A DNA stretch of 58,293 bases from an uncultured Phycisphaerales bacterium (GCA_937995595.1 CALKJW010000021.1:1-58293); one strand, 5' to 3'; counted from the stretch's first letter, positions 1 to 9,703 are shown. Numbers and translations: made by a program. The notes: generated by a model not told the origin, from the letters alone.

Positions 1-295
1 GGTTGTGGCCGACGTAGCGCCTCCCGCCGCCGACGAGCGTGCCCAGCATGTAGGCGGCGGTCTCGCGCGGCCCGAACACGAACGAACCGAAGCGCGCCCA
101 CCGCGGCCCGACGACGCCCCACACCGCCCGCAGCACGACCATGAGCGCGAGCGTGAGGCCGATGATCGCGTGATAGGGAAAGAGCGGGCTGTCCTCGCCG
201 AGCACAAGCGAGATCGCCGCCGCGCCGACAAACCCCGCGGCGAACAGCCAGTGGAAGAGCCGGACGGGCAGGTCCCAGACGAGCGCGCGGGCCAT
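1..295 (-). CDS. Cytochrome b561-family protein (N-terminal part, cut by the window edge)
   Basis: This is the beginning of a membrane b-type cytochrome of the b561 / hydrogenase-cytochrome-b type, which passes electrons between membrane quinol or periplasmic partners and a soluble protein. The minus strand reads in one open frame from an ATG at 295 to the edge (98 residues). It starts MARALVWDLPVRLFHWLFA, the classic opening of this family. Likely haem-ligand histidines are His15 in FHW and His43 in PYHAIIG, within the first two membrane helices (about residues 9-33 and 40-61). A third feature, GHN, lies at the cut end. The gene is divergent from the carbon-starvation gene; the 119 bases between them hold A/T-rich stretches at about 333-352 that may contain both promoters. 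The family call is firm; the electron donor and acceptor cannot be told from this fragment. Confidence 0.82.
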   Translation of the reverse strand, partial: MARALVWDLPVRLFHWLFAAGFVGAAAISLVLGEDSPLFPYHAIIGLTLALMVVLRAVWGVVGPRWARFGSFVFGPRETAAYMLGTLVGGGRRYVGHN

Positions 296-414
296 GGCGG
301 CATGTCCGGTTCGACAAGCACGGACTCAACGGACAAGTATATCCCGTATTATCCCCTGGGGTTGCACGATCCGTTCTTGACGCCGCGGCGACGATCGGTC
401 ACTCTCCACGCCCC

Positions 415-2169
415 TTGATCCCCCCGACCCTCGAACTCCCCCTCATCGCCGTCGGCGTGCTGGTCGTGCTCGCCGCGGGCTATCTGCTCTACGGCTCATT
501 CGTCGCGCGCCAGTACCGCCTCGACGATTCCCGCGCCACGCCCGCGGTCCTGAAGAACGACGGCGTCGACTTCATCCCCACGCGGCCGTTCTACCTGCTC
601 GGGCAGCACTTCTCGGCCATCGCCGCGGCGGGGCCCATCGCGGGGCCGATCTTCGCGTGCATGGCCTTCGGCTGGGGGCCGTGCCTCCTGTGGATCGTGC
701 TGGGCGTGATCCTGATCGGCGCGGTGCACGACTTCTCGGCGCTGGTCGCCTCCGTGCGCCACGGGGCGCACTCGATCGCCGAGATCGCCCGGCAGACGCT
801 CGGCCGGCGCGCGTGGCTCGCCCTGGTCTGCTTCATCTGGCTCGCGCTGCTCTACGTCATCACCGCGTTCACGCAGATCACGGCGCAGACGTTCATCGGC
901 GTGTCCGAGGAACTCGAGGGGCTGAACACGACGTTCAACAAGGGCGGCGCGGTCGCCGCGGCGAGCACGCTGTACCTCGCGCTCGCGCTGGTCATGGGCG
1001 TCGTGCAGCGGTTCCTCAAGCCGCCGATGTGGCTCACCACGCTGGTCTTCGTGCCGGCGACACTGGGCTGCATCTGGCTCGGCACCCGGCTGGACGAGGC
1101 GCTCGTGCTGGGGCCGAAGTTCTGGTACACCGCGATCCTGATCTACTGCCTGGTCGCCTCCATGCTGCCGATGTGGCTCCTGCAGCAGCCGCGCGGCTAC
1201 CTCGGCGGGTTCGTGCTCTACTTCGCGATCGCCGTCGGCACGCTGGGCGTGCTGTTCGGTGGGTTCGCGATCAGGCAGCCCGCCTGGCCGACCGACCCGG
1301 CGATGCTCGACCCGATCGCCTTCCTGCGCCCGCCCCAGACCGGCGCGCAGCAGCAGTGGCCCATCACCAACATGCTGGTTCCGTTCCTGTTCGTGACCAT
1401 CGCCTGCGGCGCGTGCTCCGGCTTCCACGGCCTGATCTGCGGCGGCACGACCAGCAAGCAGATCGCCAGGGAAAGCCACTGCAAGTCGATCGGCTTCGGC
1501 GCGATGCTGCTCGAAGGCTTCGTCGCCGTCATCGCGCTGGCGACCGTGATGATCGTCGCGCCCGAGCAGTCCAGGGGCGCGCCGCCGGCGCGCATCTACG
1601 GCGACGGTCTGGCGCTGTTCCTCACCAGGTTCCTCGGGCCCGAGGCGTTCCTCTTCTGCGCCACCTTCGGCGCGATGGCCTTCAGCACCTTCGTGTTCGA
1701 CACGCTCGACGTCTCCGCCCGTCTCGGCCGCTACCTGCTGCAGGAACTCTTCGCCGCGCCGGGGCGCGTGGCGGGCCTGCTCGCGGCGGGGGCGACCGTC
1801 GGCGTCCCGCTGCTCATGCTCCTGCTGGCCGACCCGAACGCCTATCGCACGTTCTGGACGCTCTTCGGCACCTCCAACCAACTCCTCGCCGCGCTCACCC
1901 TGCTCAGCGTCACGCTCTGGCTGCGCCGCACCGGCCGACGCTACTGGTACACGCTCGGGCCCACCGTGTTCGTCGGCTCGATCACCGTGTGGGCCCTGTG
2001 CATCCAGTTCTACATGGGCGCGCGCGACGCCGCGGCCGGCGCGTGGCGCACCCCCGCCGGCGACCTCAACCCCACCATCCCTAACGGCGCGGTCTCGATC
2101 GCGCTGCTCGGCCTCGCGGCGGTCTTCGTGGTCGAGGCGGTCCGGACCATCCGCCGGCCACCGGCCTAG
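415..2169 (+). CDS. cstA: CstA-type carbon starvation protein, membrane transporter
   Basis: A polytopic inner-membrane protein of 584 residues in the CstA family, whose studied members import pyruvate or peptides when carbon is scarce. Family signs are the N-terminal helix followed by GVDFIPTRPFYLLGQHF and AAAGPIAGPIFA (residues about 42-80), the central GACSGFHGLICGGTTSKQI segment, and roughly fourteen hydrophobic segments in all. It is somewhat shorter than the E. coli protein (about 700) but matches shorter family members. The start is uncertain: TTG at 415 gives the expected N-terminus, but I see no good ribosome-binding site before it. It stands alone between the divergent b561 gene and the amidohydrolase genes. 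The substrate, pyruvate or peptide, is not decided by the sequence. Confidence 0.88.
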   Translation: MIPPTLELPLIAVGVLVVLAAGYLLYGSFVARQYRLDDSRATPAVLKNDGVDFIPTRPFYLLGQHFSAIAAAGPIAGPIFACMAFGWGPCLLWIVLGVILIGAVHDFSALVASVRHGAHSIAEIARQTLGRRAWLALVCFIWLALLYVITAFTQITAQTFIGVSEELEGLNTTFNKGGAVAAASTLYLALALVMGVVQRFLKPPMWLTTLVFVPATLGCIWLGTRLDEALVLGPKFWYTAILIYCLVASMLPMWLLQQPRGYLGGFVLYFAIAVGTLGVLFGGFAIRQPAWPTDPAMLDPIAFLRPPQTGAQQQWPITNMLVPFLFVTIACGACSGFHGLICGGTTSKQIARESHCKSIGFGAMLLEGFVAVIALATVMIVAPEQSRGAPPARIYGDGLALFLTRFLGPEAFLFCATFGAMAFSTFVFDTLDVSARLGRYLLQELFAAPGRVAGLLAAGATVGVPLLMLLLADPNAYRTFWTLFGTSNQLLAALTLLSVTLWLRRTGRRYWYTLGPTVFVGSITVWALCIQFYMGARDAAAGAWRTPAGDLNPTIPNGAVSIALLGLAAVFVVEAVRTIRRPPA

Positions 2170-2248
2170 GCGAAAACCCGCGAGCCCGCACGCCGCGCCC
2201 GCCCGACAACCCCCGCACACGCCGGGCGTTTTCCGATACGCTGTGGCC

Positions 2249-5200
2249 ATGATCAAGGCTTGTCTTCGTCGGGCCGCGCTCGCGGCATCGGTCGTGGTCG
2301 CGGCGGTCTCGGGCGCGTGGGTCGCCGCGGCGGGCGCAACCGCCCAGCCCACCTCGGGCAGCCCGCTCCGCCCGCCGCCCAACAGCGTGCGGCACACCGA
2401 GCCGGGCGACGGCTGGTGGGCGCTGACCAACGCCACCGTTCACGTGCGCCCCGGCGAGACGATCGAGAAGGCCACCGTCGTCATCCGCGACGGACGGATC
2501 GTCAGCGTCGGCCCCGGCGCGCCGCCCGCGGGCGCGAACGTGCGCGACTGCACCGGCATGCACGTCTACGCCGGCTTCATCGACGCGTTCGTCGAGGTCG
2601 ACGCGCCCCAGCCCGACCCACTCGCCCCCGGCACGCACTGGAACCAGCACGTCACGCCCCAGCGCAGCGCGCTGGACCGCGGCGCCCGCGGCATCGACGA
2701 CCGCGAGGCCGAGACGCTCCGCTCGCTGGGCTTCTGCGCCGCAGGCATCGCGCCCCGCGGCGGGATCTTCCGCGGCCAGGGAGCCGTCGTGTCGCTGGCC
2801 AGGGCGCCCAGCGCGTCGCAGGTCCAGCCGCGCGTCTACGCCGAGCAGACCTTCCAGGTCGTCGGCCTGTCGGCGGGCGGCCGCGGCGGGCGCGCCGGGG
2901 GCTTCGGGGGCGACGCCCCCGCGCGCGACGAATCGCGCTGGCCGGGCTACCCCAACTCGCAGATGGGCGCGATCGCCCTGATCCGCCAGTGCCTGAGCGA
3001 CGCGGACTGGCTGCAGACGGTCCGCACCGCCGCGGACCGCGGCGCGGCCGACCGCGCCGCGCGCGTCGCCGCCGCGCTCGACGAAGTGCCCCCCAACTGC
3101 CTCGAGAAACTCGTCCGCGGCGAGCCGGGCGCGCGGCTGGCCTTCGACGTGAGCAACGAACTCGAAGCCCTCCGCGCCGCGAGGATCGCACGCGAGTTCG
3201 GCCGGCCCGCGGTGCTCATCGGCTCGGGCCTGGAGTTCAAGCGCCTGGGTGCGATCGCCGCGGACGGCCTGCCGATCATCCTGCCGCTGAACTTCCCCGA
3301 GCGGCCGCGCCTGGGCTCGCTGGAGCGCGCCGAGGACGTGGACCTGTCCGAGATGATGGCGTGGGAACAGGGCCCGACCAACCCGCGCCGCCTCGACCAG
3401 GCCGGGATGAAGGTCAGTCTGACGAGTTCCAACATCTCGACCCGCGGCGGCGGTCGGCGCGCGTTCGCGTCGCGCCTCTCCAGCGCGATCAAGCACGGCC
3501 TCGGGCCCGACCGCGCGCTGGCCATGCTCACGATCAACCCGGCGCAACTGCTCGACGTGGCGCACCAACTCGGCACCGTCGAGGCGGGCAAGGTCGCCAA
3601 CCTCGTCGTCGCCGACGGCGCGCTGTTCATGGACAAGCCCGACGCCGGCGCGGACGAGCAGACCGAAGAGAAGAAGGACGACGGCGCGGCGGGCGCGGGC
3701 GACGGCTCGCCCTCGCGCCGAAGGACGCCGCGCATCGTGGACGTGTGGATCGACGGCCGCCGGCACGAGATCGTGTCGACGCCGGAGGTCAACATCGCCG
3801 GCGAGTGGAAGGTCGAGTTTCCCCAGCCTCTCCCAGACGGCGGCCAGATCGCCTTCTCGGTGCGGCAGGAAGAGGGCTCGGCGACGGTGACGATCACGGT
3901 CCGCAAGCGCACGCCGCTGGCCGACGGCGGCGAGCACACCGCGACCGCGCGCGCAACCGGCGTGCGCCTCTCGGGCAACCGGCTGAGTTTCTCCTTCGAG
4001 CACACGCCCTTCGGCGAGCCGGGCGTCTACCTGAGCAGCGCGGTCATCGACAGGGGCGCCGACGGCGCGCTGACGATGGTCGGCCAGACGCTCCGCGCCT
4101 CCGGCGCGGTTCTGCCGTGGACGGCCACGCGCACCGCCGACAGGCCCGAGGCCGACGCCGCAGCCGCGGCGGGCGCGGGAGGAGCGGGGGGCGAGGGGCG
4201 TCCGAGCCGGCGCGGCGGGCCGGGCGGCGCGGGTGGAAGCGGCGGGGGGGCCGTGGGGAAGTGGGTGCTCATCCGCGATTCGGACGGCCCGATCGACCCG
4301 GCCGACCGGTCCACGCCCGTCATGTTCATCCGGCGCGACGGGGCGTACGTGCGCATCGGCGGCCTGACCGTTCCGGCGCGCCAGGTGAAGGTCGAGGGCG
4401 GCAGCGTCTCGCTGGTCATCGACGGCCGGCCGTTCGGCTCCGAGGGCGACCTGACCATCACCGCCAGGACCCAGCCCGCCCCGGCCGATGCGCCCGCCGG
4501 CCGCAAGGCCGAGCGTCTCGTGGGCGAGAGCAGGGAAGCCGGGCAGGAGCCGACGCCGTTCGAGATGATGCGCGTGCCCGAGACGCCCGAGGCCGACGAC
4601 ATCGCGTCGATCCCCGAGAGCCTGCCGCTGCCCTTCAACGCCTACGGCACGGTGTCGATGCCCGCGCAGGGCACGGTGATCGTCCGCAACGCGACGATCT
4701 GGACGTGCGGCCCGGCCGGGATCATCGAGAACGGCGAACTGGTCGCGCGCGACGGCAAGATCGCCTACGTCGGCCCGCCCTCGCCGCGCGGCGCCACCGG
4801 CGCGGGCGTCACCGTCATCGACGCCAGCGGCAAGCACGTCACGCCGGGCCTGATCGACTGCCACTCGCACACGGGCATCAGCCGCGGCGTGAACGAGGCC
4901 GGGCAGGCCGTGACCGCCGAGGTGCGCATCCAGGACGTGACCGACCCGGACTCGATCAACTGGTACCGCGCGCTGGCGGGCGGCCTCACGGCCGTCAACA
5001 GCCTGCACGGTTCGGCGAACACCATCGGCGGGCAGAGCCAGACGAACAAGATCCGCTGGGGCTGCGCCCACCCCGACGACATGCACGTCGCGGGCGCGGC
5101 GCCGGGCATCAAGTTCGCGCTCGGCGAGAACGTCAAGCAGAGCAACTCGCCGCAGGCGCGCGGGCGCTACCCGCAGACGCGCATGGGCGTCGAGGCGCTG

Positions 5201-6184
5201 ATCGTGGACCGCTTCACCGCGGCCCGCGAGTACGCCCGGGCTCGCCGCGAACTGGGCGACCTGGTCCGGCGCGACCTGGAACTCGAAGCCCTCGCCGAGG
5301 TGCTCGAGGGCAGGCGGCTGGTGCACTGCCACAGTTACCGCCAGGACGAGATCCTCATGCTCTGCCGCGTGGCGCGCGACTTCGGATTCAGGATCGGAAC
5401 CTTCCAGCACAACCTCGAGGGCTACAAGGTCGCCGACGAGGTGCGCGAGCAGTCCATCGGCGCCTCGCTCTTCAGCGACTGGTGGGCGTACAAGGTCGAG
5501 GTGCAGGACGCCATCCCGTACGCCGGGCCGATCATGCACGACGTCGGCGTGCTCGTGTCGTACAACTCCGACTCCGACGAACTGGCACGGCGCATGCACG
5601 TCGAGGCGGGCAAGGTCGTCAAGTACTCGCGCGGCGCCATCGCCGGCGAGGACGCGCTCAAGTTCCTGACCATGAACCCCGCCCGGCAACTCGGCATCGA
5701 CCGCTTCACCGGCTCGCTCGAGGTCGGCAAGGACGCGGACTTTGTCATCTGGTCCGGCTCGCCGCTGTCGAGCCTGTCGCGCTGCGAGGCGACCTGGGTC
5801 GACGGCCGATGCCTCTTCTCGCTCGAACAGGACAAGGACCGGCGCAGGCGCATCGCCGAGGAGCGGGCCCGGCTCATCCAGAAGATCCTCGCCCAGGAGG
5901 CCCGCGGCGGGGCGGGCGGCGGCGGCGGCGCGCCCGAGGGCGGGCGCGGCGGACGCGCCGCCGGCGGCGAGACCCAGCCCACCGAAACCGACGAGTGGCA
6001 CGAGGCCATCGAGACCGCCGCGGACGAGCGCTCGGGTCGGCGCTCTCTGCTGGCCCACGCGATCAACCAGTCGCGCGCCATCCGGCGCGAGTGGTACCTG
6101 GAGTTGATGCGCCGCGGCAAGGACCCGCGCTTCATGCGGGCCGGCGACTGCGGCTGCGAGGAACTCATGCTGGAAGGCTGGTGA
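2249..6184 (+). CDS. Exported tandem amidohydrolase: degenerate N-terminal copy plus intact C-terminal copy
   Basis: A 1311-residue secreted or periplasmic protein. ATG 2249 is preferred over GTG 2243 because it directly precedes a signal peptide (basic MIKACLRR, then an alanine-rich core to about residue 33). Residues about 55-430 form an amidohydrolase-like unit with the small beta domain and the GTVEAGKVANLVV strand, but without the metal-binding HxH: the first-strand region reads AGFIDAFVEVD. A beta-rich segment (about 510-640) and Gly/Arg-rich linkers follow. The second unit (about 800-1190) keeps the full metal-site pattern: GLIDCHSHTG (His872, His874), LVHCHSY, FQHNLEGY and NSDSDE. The C-terminal unit is thus probably a metal-dependent hydrolase related to imidazolonepropionase; the substrate is unknown. 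The next gene encodes another HxH-less copy. Confidence 0.83.
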   Translation: MIKACLRRAALAASVVVAAVSGAWVAAAGATAQPTSGSPLRPPPNSVRHTEPGDGWWALTNATVHVRPGETIEKATVVIRDGRIVSVGPGAPPAGANVRDCTGMHVYAGFIDAFVEVDAPQPDPLAPGTHWNQHVTPQRSALDRGARGIDDREAETLRSLGFCAAGIAPRGGIFRGQGAVVSLARAPSASQVQPRVYAEQTFQVVGLSAGGRGGRAGGFGGDAPARDESRWPGYPNSQMGAIALIRQCLSDADWLQTVRTAADRGAADRAARVAAALDEVPPNCLEKLVRGEPGARLAFDVSNELEALRAARIAREFGRPAVLIGSGLEFKRLGAIAADGLPIILPLNFPERPRLGSLERAEDVDLSEMMAWEQGPTNPRRLDQAGMKVSLTSSNISTRGGGRRAFASRLSSAIKHGLGPDRALAMLTINPAQLLDVAHQLGTVEAGKVANLVVADGALFMDKPDAGADEQTEEKKDDGAAGAGDGSPSRRRTPRIVDVWIDGRRHEIVSTPEVNIAGEWKVEFPQPLPDGGQIAFSVRQEEGSATVTITVRKRTPLADGGEHTATARATGVRLSGNRLSFSFEHTPFGEPGVYLSSAVIDRGADGALTMVGQTLRASGAVLPWTATRTADRPEADAAAAAGAGGAGGEGRPSRRGGPGGAGGSGGGAVGKWVLIRDSDGPIDPADRSTPVMFIRRDGAYVRIGGLTVPARQVKVEGGSVSLVIDGRPFGSEGDLTITARTQPAPADAPAGRKAERLVGESREAGQEPTPFEMMRVPETPEADDIASIPESLPLPFNAYGTVSMPAQGTVIVRNATIWTCGPAGIIENGELVARDGKIAYVGPPSPRGATGAGVTVIDASGKHVTPGLIDCHSHTGISRGVNEAGQAVTAEVRIQDVTDPDSINWYRALAGGLTAVNSLHGSANTIGGQSQTNKIRWGCAHPDDMHVAGAAPGIKFALGENVKQSNSPQARGRYPQTRMGVEALIVDRFTAAREYARARRELGDLVRRDLELEALAEVLEGRRLVHCHSYRQDEILMLCRVARDFGFRIGTFQHNLEGYKVADEVREQSIGASLFSDWWAYKVEVQDAIPYAGPIMHDVGVLVSYNSDSDELARRMHVEAGKVVKYSRGAIAGEDALKFLTMNPARQLGIDRFTGSLEVGKDADFVIWSGSPLSSLSRCEATWVDGRCLFSLEQDKDRRRRIAEERARLIQKILAQEARGGAGGGGGAPEGGRGGRAAGGETQPTETDEWHEAIETAADERSGRRSLLAHAINQSRAIRREWYLELMRRGKDPRFMRAGDCGCEELMLEGW

Positions 6185-6246
6185 GCGCCGCCGGATCAAG
6201 ACCGCAAACCCTGCTCGGAGTGTGACCGGTAACCCTGGAAGAACGC

Positions 6247-7674
6247 ATGCCAAGTCTGATCAAGAACACATCGTCATCGGGCGTCGCGGCCCGGCGTCGC
6301 ATCGGCCGCGCCGCGCGTGTTGTCGCCGCGTGCGCGGGCGCGCTGCTCGCCGGCGCGGCTGGCGCGCAGGACCTGGGCCTCAAGGCCCCGGCGCAGGCCG
6401 AGCCGGTCGTGATCCACGGCGCGACGGTGCACACCGTCTCCGGCCCCGTGCTCCGCGACGCGTGGGTCTACTTCGACCGGGGCGCGATCGTCGGCCTCGG
6501 CGACGGGCCGATGCCGCGATTCGCGCGCCCCCCGCGGATGATCGACGGCGCAGGCAAGCACGTGTACCCCGGCCTGGTCACGCCGTACTCGCAACTGGGC
6601 CTGACCGAGATCCAGGCCGTCCGCGCCACGCTCGACATGAGCGAGTCGGGCCAGGCGACGCCGGAGGTCCGCGCCGTCGTGGCCGTCAACCCCGATTCGA
6701 CCCTCATCCCCGTCACGCGCAGCAACGGCGTGCTGCTCGCGGGCGTATTCCCGCAGGTCAGCCTCGGCGGGCTCTCGAGTTTCTTCGAGGGACCGGGCGG
6801 GCTGATCCCCGGCCGCGCCGGCGTCATCCGTCTCGAAGGCTGGACGTACGAGGACATGGCGGTCGTCGAGGACGCCGGGCTGGTCGTGAACTGGCCGCAG
6901 TCGCGCCCCATCTCGGCCCCGTGGATGGACCGGAGCGACGAAGAGCAGACCGGCGACGCCGACCGCGCGCTCCGCACCCTCGAAGCGCTGTTCGCGGGGG
7001 CGAAGTCCTACGCCGCGGCACGCGCGGCCGACCCGTCGCTCCCCGCCGACCTGCGCTTCGCCGCGATGCAGGCGCTCTTCGCCGCCGGCCCGGCGCAGCG
7101 CCCGGTGTTCATGGTCGCCAACGACGCCGAGCAGATCCGCGCGGCGGTCTCGTTCTGCCAGAAACACGGCGTGCGCTGCGTCATCGTCGGCGGGCGCGAC
7201 GCCGAGGCCTGCGCCGACCTGCTCCGGCGGCACGACGTGCCCGTGATCATCAGCGGCGGCACAGCGCGGTTCCCAAGACGCGACGACATGCCCTACGACG
7301 AGCCCTACACGCTCCCCGCGCGCCTCGAGGCCGCCGGCGTGCGCTGGGCCCTGGCCAACGGCGACGACACCGCGCACGAGCGCAACCTCCCCTACGCCGC
7401 CGCGCTCGCCGTCGCGCACGGCCTTGCGCCCGACGCCGCGCTCCGCGGCATCACGCTCAGCGCGGCCCGGATCCTCGGCGTCGGCGACCGCTACGGCTCG
7501 CTGGAGGCCGGCAAGAGCGCGACGCTGTTCATCGCCGACGGCGATATCCTCGAGGTCGCGACCAACGTCGAGTCGGTGTTCATCGACGGGCGCGCCGTCG
7601 ACATGGACGACAAGCACAAGGCGCTGGAGCGAAAGTACCGCGAGAAGTACCGCCAGCAGCGCGGCGGGCGGTGA
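6247..7674 (+). CDS. Exported amidohydrolase-like protein lacking the metal-binding HxH
   Basis: A 475-residue amidohydrolase-superfamily protein with an N-terminal signal sequence (basic start, alanine-rich core ending near AGAQD, about residue 42). It has the N-terminal beta domain (VIHGATVHTVSG) and the C-terminal GSLEAGKSATLFIADGDI strand typical of these enzymes. The motif expected after GKHVYPGLV, the HxH of strand 1, reads TPYSQ instead. Near the end, ANGDDTAHERN may correspond to the strand-8 aspartate region. Catalysis by the usual binuclear mechanism is therefore doubtful. It lies 62 bases downstream of the tandem amidohydrolase and resembles that protein's degenerate N-terminal half, so the two probably work together, perhaps as subunits of one complex (inference). 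Confidence 0.8.
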   Translation: MPSLIKNTSSSGVAARRRIGRAARVVAACAGALLAGAAGAQDLGLKAPAQAEPVVIHGATVHTVSGPVLRDAWVYFDRGAIVGLGDGPMPRFARPPRMIDGAGKHVYPGLVTPYSQLGLTEIQAVRATLDMSESGQATPEVRAVVAVNPDSTLIPVTRSNGVLLAGVFPQVSLGGLSSFFEGPGGLIPGRAGVIRLEGWTYEDMAVVEDAGLVVNWPQSRPISAPWMDRSDEEQTGDADRALRTLEALFAGAKSYAAARAADPSLPADLRFAAMQALFAAGPAQRPVFMVANDAEQIRAAVSFCQKHGVRCVIVGGRDAEACADLLRRHDVPVIISGGTARFPRRDDMPYDEPYTLPARLEAAGVRWALANGDDTAHERNLPYAAALAVAHGLAPDAALRGITLSAARILGVGDRYGSLEAGKSATLFIADGDILEVATNVESVFIDGRAVDMDDKHKALERKYREKYRQQRGGR

Positions 7675-7708
7675 TACGATCGGGGCCGCACGCACAGGAG
7701 CCCCGCTC

Positions 7709-8929
7709 ATGCCCCCGTCCCTCCCCAAGGGCAACGCGATCATCGGACAATCCGGCGGGCCGACCGCGGTCATCAACCAGTCGCTGGTCGGCACGGTCCT
7801 CGCCCTGCGCGAACTCCGCGCCGTGAAGAAGATCATCGGCATGCGCCACGGCGTGAACGGCCTGGTCGCAGACCAACTCGTCGACCTGACTCGCACGCCC
7901 GCCAGGCACCTCGAAGCCGTCGCGCGCACGCCCTCGGCCGCGCTGGGCTCCAGCCGCGACAAGCCCGACCCCGAGTACTGCGCCCGCATCGTCGAGGCCT
8001 GCCGCAAGCACGACGTGCGCTCGTTCTTCTACATCGGCGGGAACGACTCCAGCGACACCTGCCGCATCGTCAACGAGATCGCCAACACGCGCGAGAACTA
8101 CGAACTCCGCTGCTTCCACATCCCCAAGACCATCGACAACGACCTGGTGCTCAGCGACCACACCCCCGGCTTCCCGTCCGCCGCGCGGTTCCAGGCCATG
8201 GCCTTCGCGGCCGACTCGCTCGACAACGCCTCCCTCCCCGGCGTGAAGATCAACATCGTCATGGGCCGGAACGCCGGCTTCCTCACCGCCGCGGCCGCGC
8301 TGGCCCGCGGCGAGGGACGCGACCGCGACCGCAACGGCCCGCACCTGCTCTACCTGCCCGAGGTGCCCTTCGAGCCCGCGCGGTTCCTGGCCGACGTCGA
8401 ACGCGTCTACGCGCGGCTGGGCCGTTGCCAGATCGCGGTGTCCGAGGGCATCCAGACAGCCGACGGGCGCCCGATCATCACGACGCTCATGCAGGGCCTC
8501 GACCGCGACGCCCACGGCAACGTGCAACTCTCCGGCGTGGGCGCGCTGGGCGACACGCTGGCCGACCTCGTCCGCACCAACATCAAACTCGCCGGCGGCA
8601 GGTCCCTCCGCGTGCGGGCCGACACCTTCGGATACATCCAGCGCGCCTGGCCCGACCCCTCGCCGGTCGACGCGCGCGAGGCCCGGGCCGCGGCGCGATT
8701 CGCCGTGCGCATGTTCGCCAAGGGCGACACCTCCGGCTCGGTCGCCATCGTGCGCGAGAAGGGCCGCGCCTACAGGGCCGCGTTCCGCCCGGTCGAACTC
8801 GCCGACGTCGCGGGCAAGACGCGCCACCTCCCGCCCGAGTTCATCGCCGGCCACTGCGACGTGAGCGACGCGTTCGTCAAGTGGTGCCGACCGCTGGTGG
8901 GCAACCTGCCCCCCACCGCGCGGCTGTGA
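7709..8929 (+). CDS. pfp: 6-phosphofructokinase, pyrophosphate-dependent type
   Basis: A 406-residue cytosolic enzyme phosphorylating fructose 6-phosphate to the 1,6-bisphosphate in glycolysis. The start is ATG 7709, with AGGAG at 7696-7700; the frame stays open far upstream but that part overlaps the previous gene. Seen: the N-terminal nucleotide/PPi loop IIGQSGGPTAVINQS, the acidic loop GGNDSSDT (residues 110-117), PKTIDND (139-145) and MGRNAGFLTA. ATP-dependent enzymes have PGTIDND and GGDG; a Lys in PKTIDND and an acidic residue after the Gly pair are hallmarks of the PPi-dependent (reversible) type. Asn replaces the first Asp of the usual GGDD, so the donor should be tested. It converges on the DUF1579 gene across a shared hairpin. 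Confidence 0.88.
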   Translation: MPPSLPKGNAIIGQSGGPTAVINQSLVGTVLALRELRAVKKIIGMRHGVNGLVADQLVDLTRTPARHLEAVARTPSAALGSSRDKPDPEYCARIVEACRKHDVRSFFYIGGNDSSDTCRIVNEIANTRENYELRCFHIPKTIDNDLVLSDHTPGFPSAARFQAMAFAADSLDNASLPGVKINIVMGRNAGFLTAAAALARGEGRDRDRNGPHLLYLPEVPFEPARFLADVERVYARLGRCQIAVSEGIQTADGRPIITTLMQGLDRDAHGNVQLSGVGALGDTLADLVRTNIKLAGGRSLRVRADTFGYIQRAWPDPSPVDAREARAAARFAVRMFAKGDTSGSVAIVREKGRAYRAAFRPVELADVAGKTRHLPPEFIAGHCDVSDAFVKWCRPLVGNLPPTARL

Positions 8930-8975
8930 TCGTCGGCGCGCCGAGCGGGCCAAGAGCGCTCCGGCCACAAACGCC

Positions 8976-9007
8976 GCCGCCCCGCACGGGACAACCGGCG
9001 GGGCGGC
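8976..9007. terminator. GC-rich stem-loop between convergent genes
   Basis: Perfect 10-bp arms at 8976-8985 and 8998-9007 with a 12-base loop, lying between the stop codons of the phosphofructokinase and DUF1579 genes. The minus-strand side is followed by a short T-rich stretch (TTTGT). It may terminate both transcripts, though the T tract is poor. Confidence 0.5.
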
Positions 9008-9061
9008 AGACGGCAAATCAAACTTGTCGCGCCCGGGCGGGCGCTTCGGCGCGGGTCTCGA

Positions 9062-9703
9062 TCACTTGCGGGTGTAGGTGATCTCCATGCCCTTGGTCTC
9101 CGGGTGGTCGGGCATCGCCATGTACATGGTCATCACGTGCTTGTCCCTGGACAGCACCTTGATCACCTCGCGCTGCTTGACCGTGCACTTCATCATCGGG
9201 CAGAACATCTCGCTGGTCAGCGTCCACTCGCGGTTCTGCTCGTCCCACGTCCCCGTCGAGAACATGATCCCCGTGGACATGTTGTCGACCCACGTGCACT
9301 GGAACTTGCCGCTCCCGTTGTCAAAGCCGAAGTGGCCCGACCCCGTGAACTTCTCGCCGTTGAACTCGCCCTTGAAGTCGTGCTGCAGGAACCGGCCGTC
9401 GTGGACCAGCGTGTTCACCATCGTGCCCTTGGACTCCTGCGGCGTGTCCGAGCCCGGCATCCAGTGCTTGACCGTCGCCGACCACGTGCCCTCGAGCATC
9501 TTGAGTTGCTCGTGCTGCGGGCCGGTGCGGTTGGCCTCCTTCCACGCCGACATCATCTCCTCCATCCCCATCTGCTCCGGAGGCGTCGCGGCCTTGGCGC
9601 CGGTCGCCGCGGCGGGCTTGCGGTCGGGCTGCGCGGCGATCAACACCGCCGCGCCCGCGGCGAGAGTGAGCGAGACAACGATCGTGGGTGCGAAACGGCA
9701 CAT
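9062..9703 (-). CDS. DUF1579 family exported protein
   Basis: A 213-residue protein with a signal peptide (MCRFAPTIVVSLTLAAG... to about residue 23) and a DUF1579 domain. The domain signature is visible: HEQLKMLEGTWSATVKHW, the GRFLQHDFKGEFNGEKFTG strand pair, a central FDNGSGKFQCTWVDN and the YTRK end, in keeping with a lipocalin-like beta barrel. The start at 9703 is chosen because AAGGAG lies eight bases upstream and the signal peptide begins there; an in-frame ATG 48 bases earlier lacks both. A Met-rich patch (MGMEEMMS and EMFCPMMK) is notable. Function of the family is not established. A well-formed promoter lies about 80 bases upstream. Confidence 0.8.
   Translation of the reverse strand: MCRFAPTIVVSLTLAAGAAVLIAAQPDRKPAAATGAKAATPPEQMGMEEMMSAWKEANRTGPQHEQLKMLEGTWSATVKHWMPGSDTPQESKGTMVNTLVHDGRFLQHDFKGEFNGEKFTGSGHFGFDNGSGKFQCTWVDNMSTGIMFSTGTWDEQNREWTLTSEMFCPMMKCTVKQREVIKVLSRDKHVMTMYMAMPDHPETKGMEITYTRK

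Noticed and set aside
5-418. Plus-strand frame of 137 residues at the left edge
   Set aside because: It is the shadow of the minus-strand cytochrome b561 gene, whose protein matches a family; the plus frame is Arg/Glu-rich noise.
2081-6253. Minus-strand frame of 1390 residues
   Set aside because: It lies antisense to the tandem amidohydrolase gene and its composition is that of the complement of GC-rich codons.
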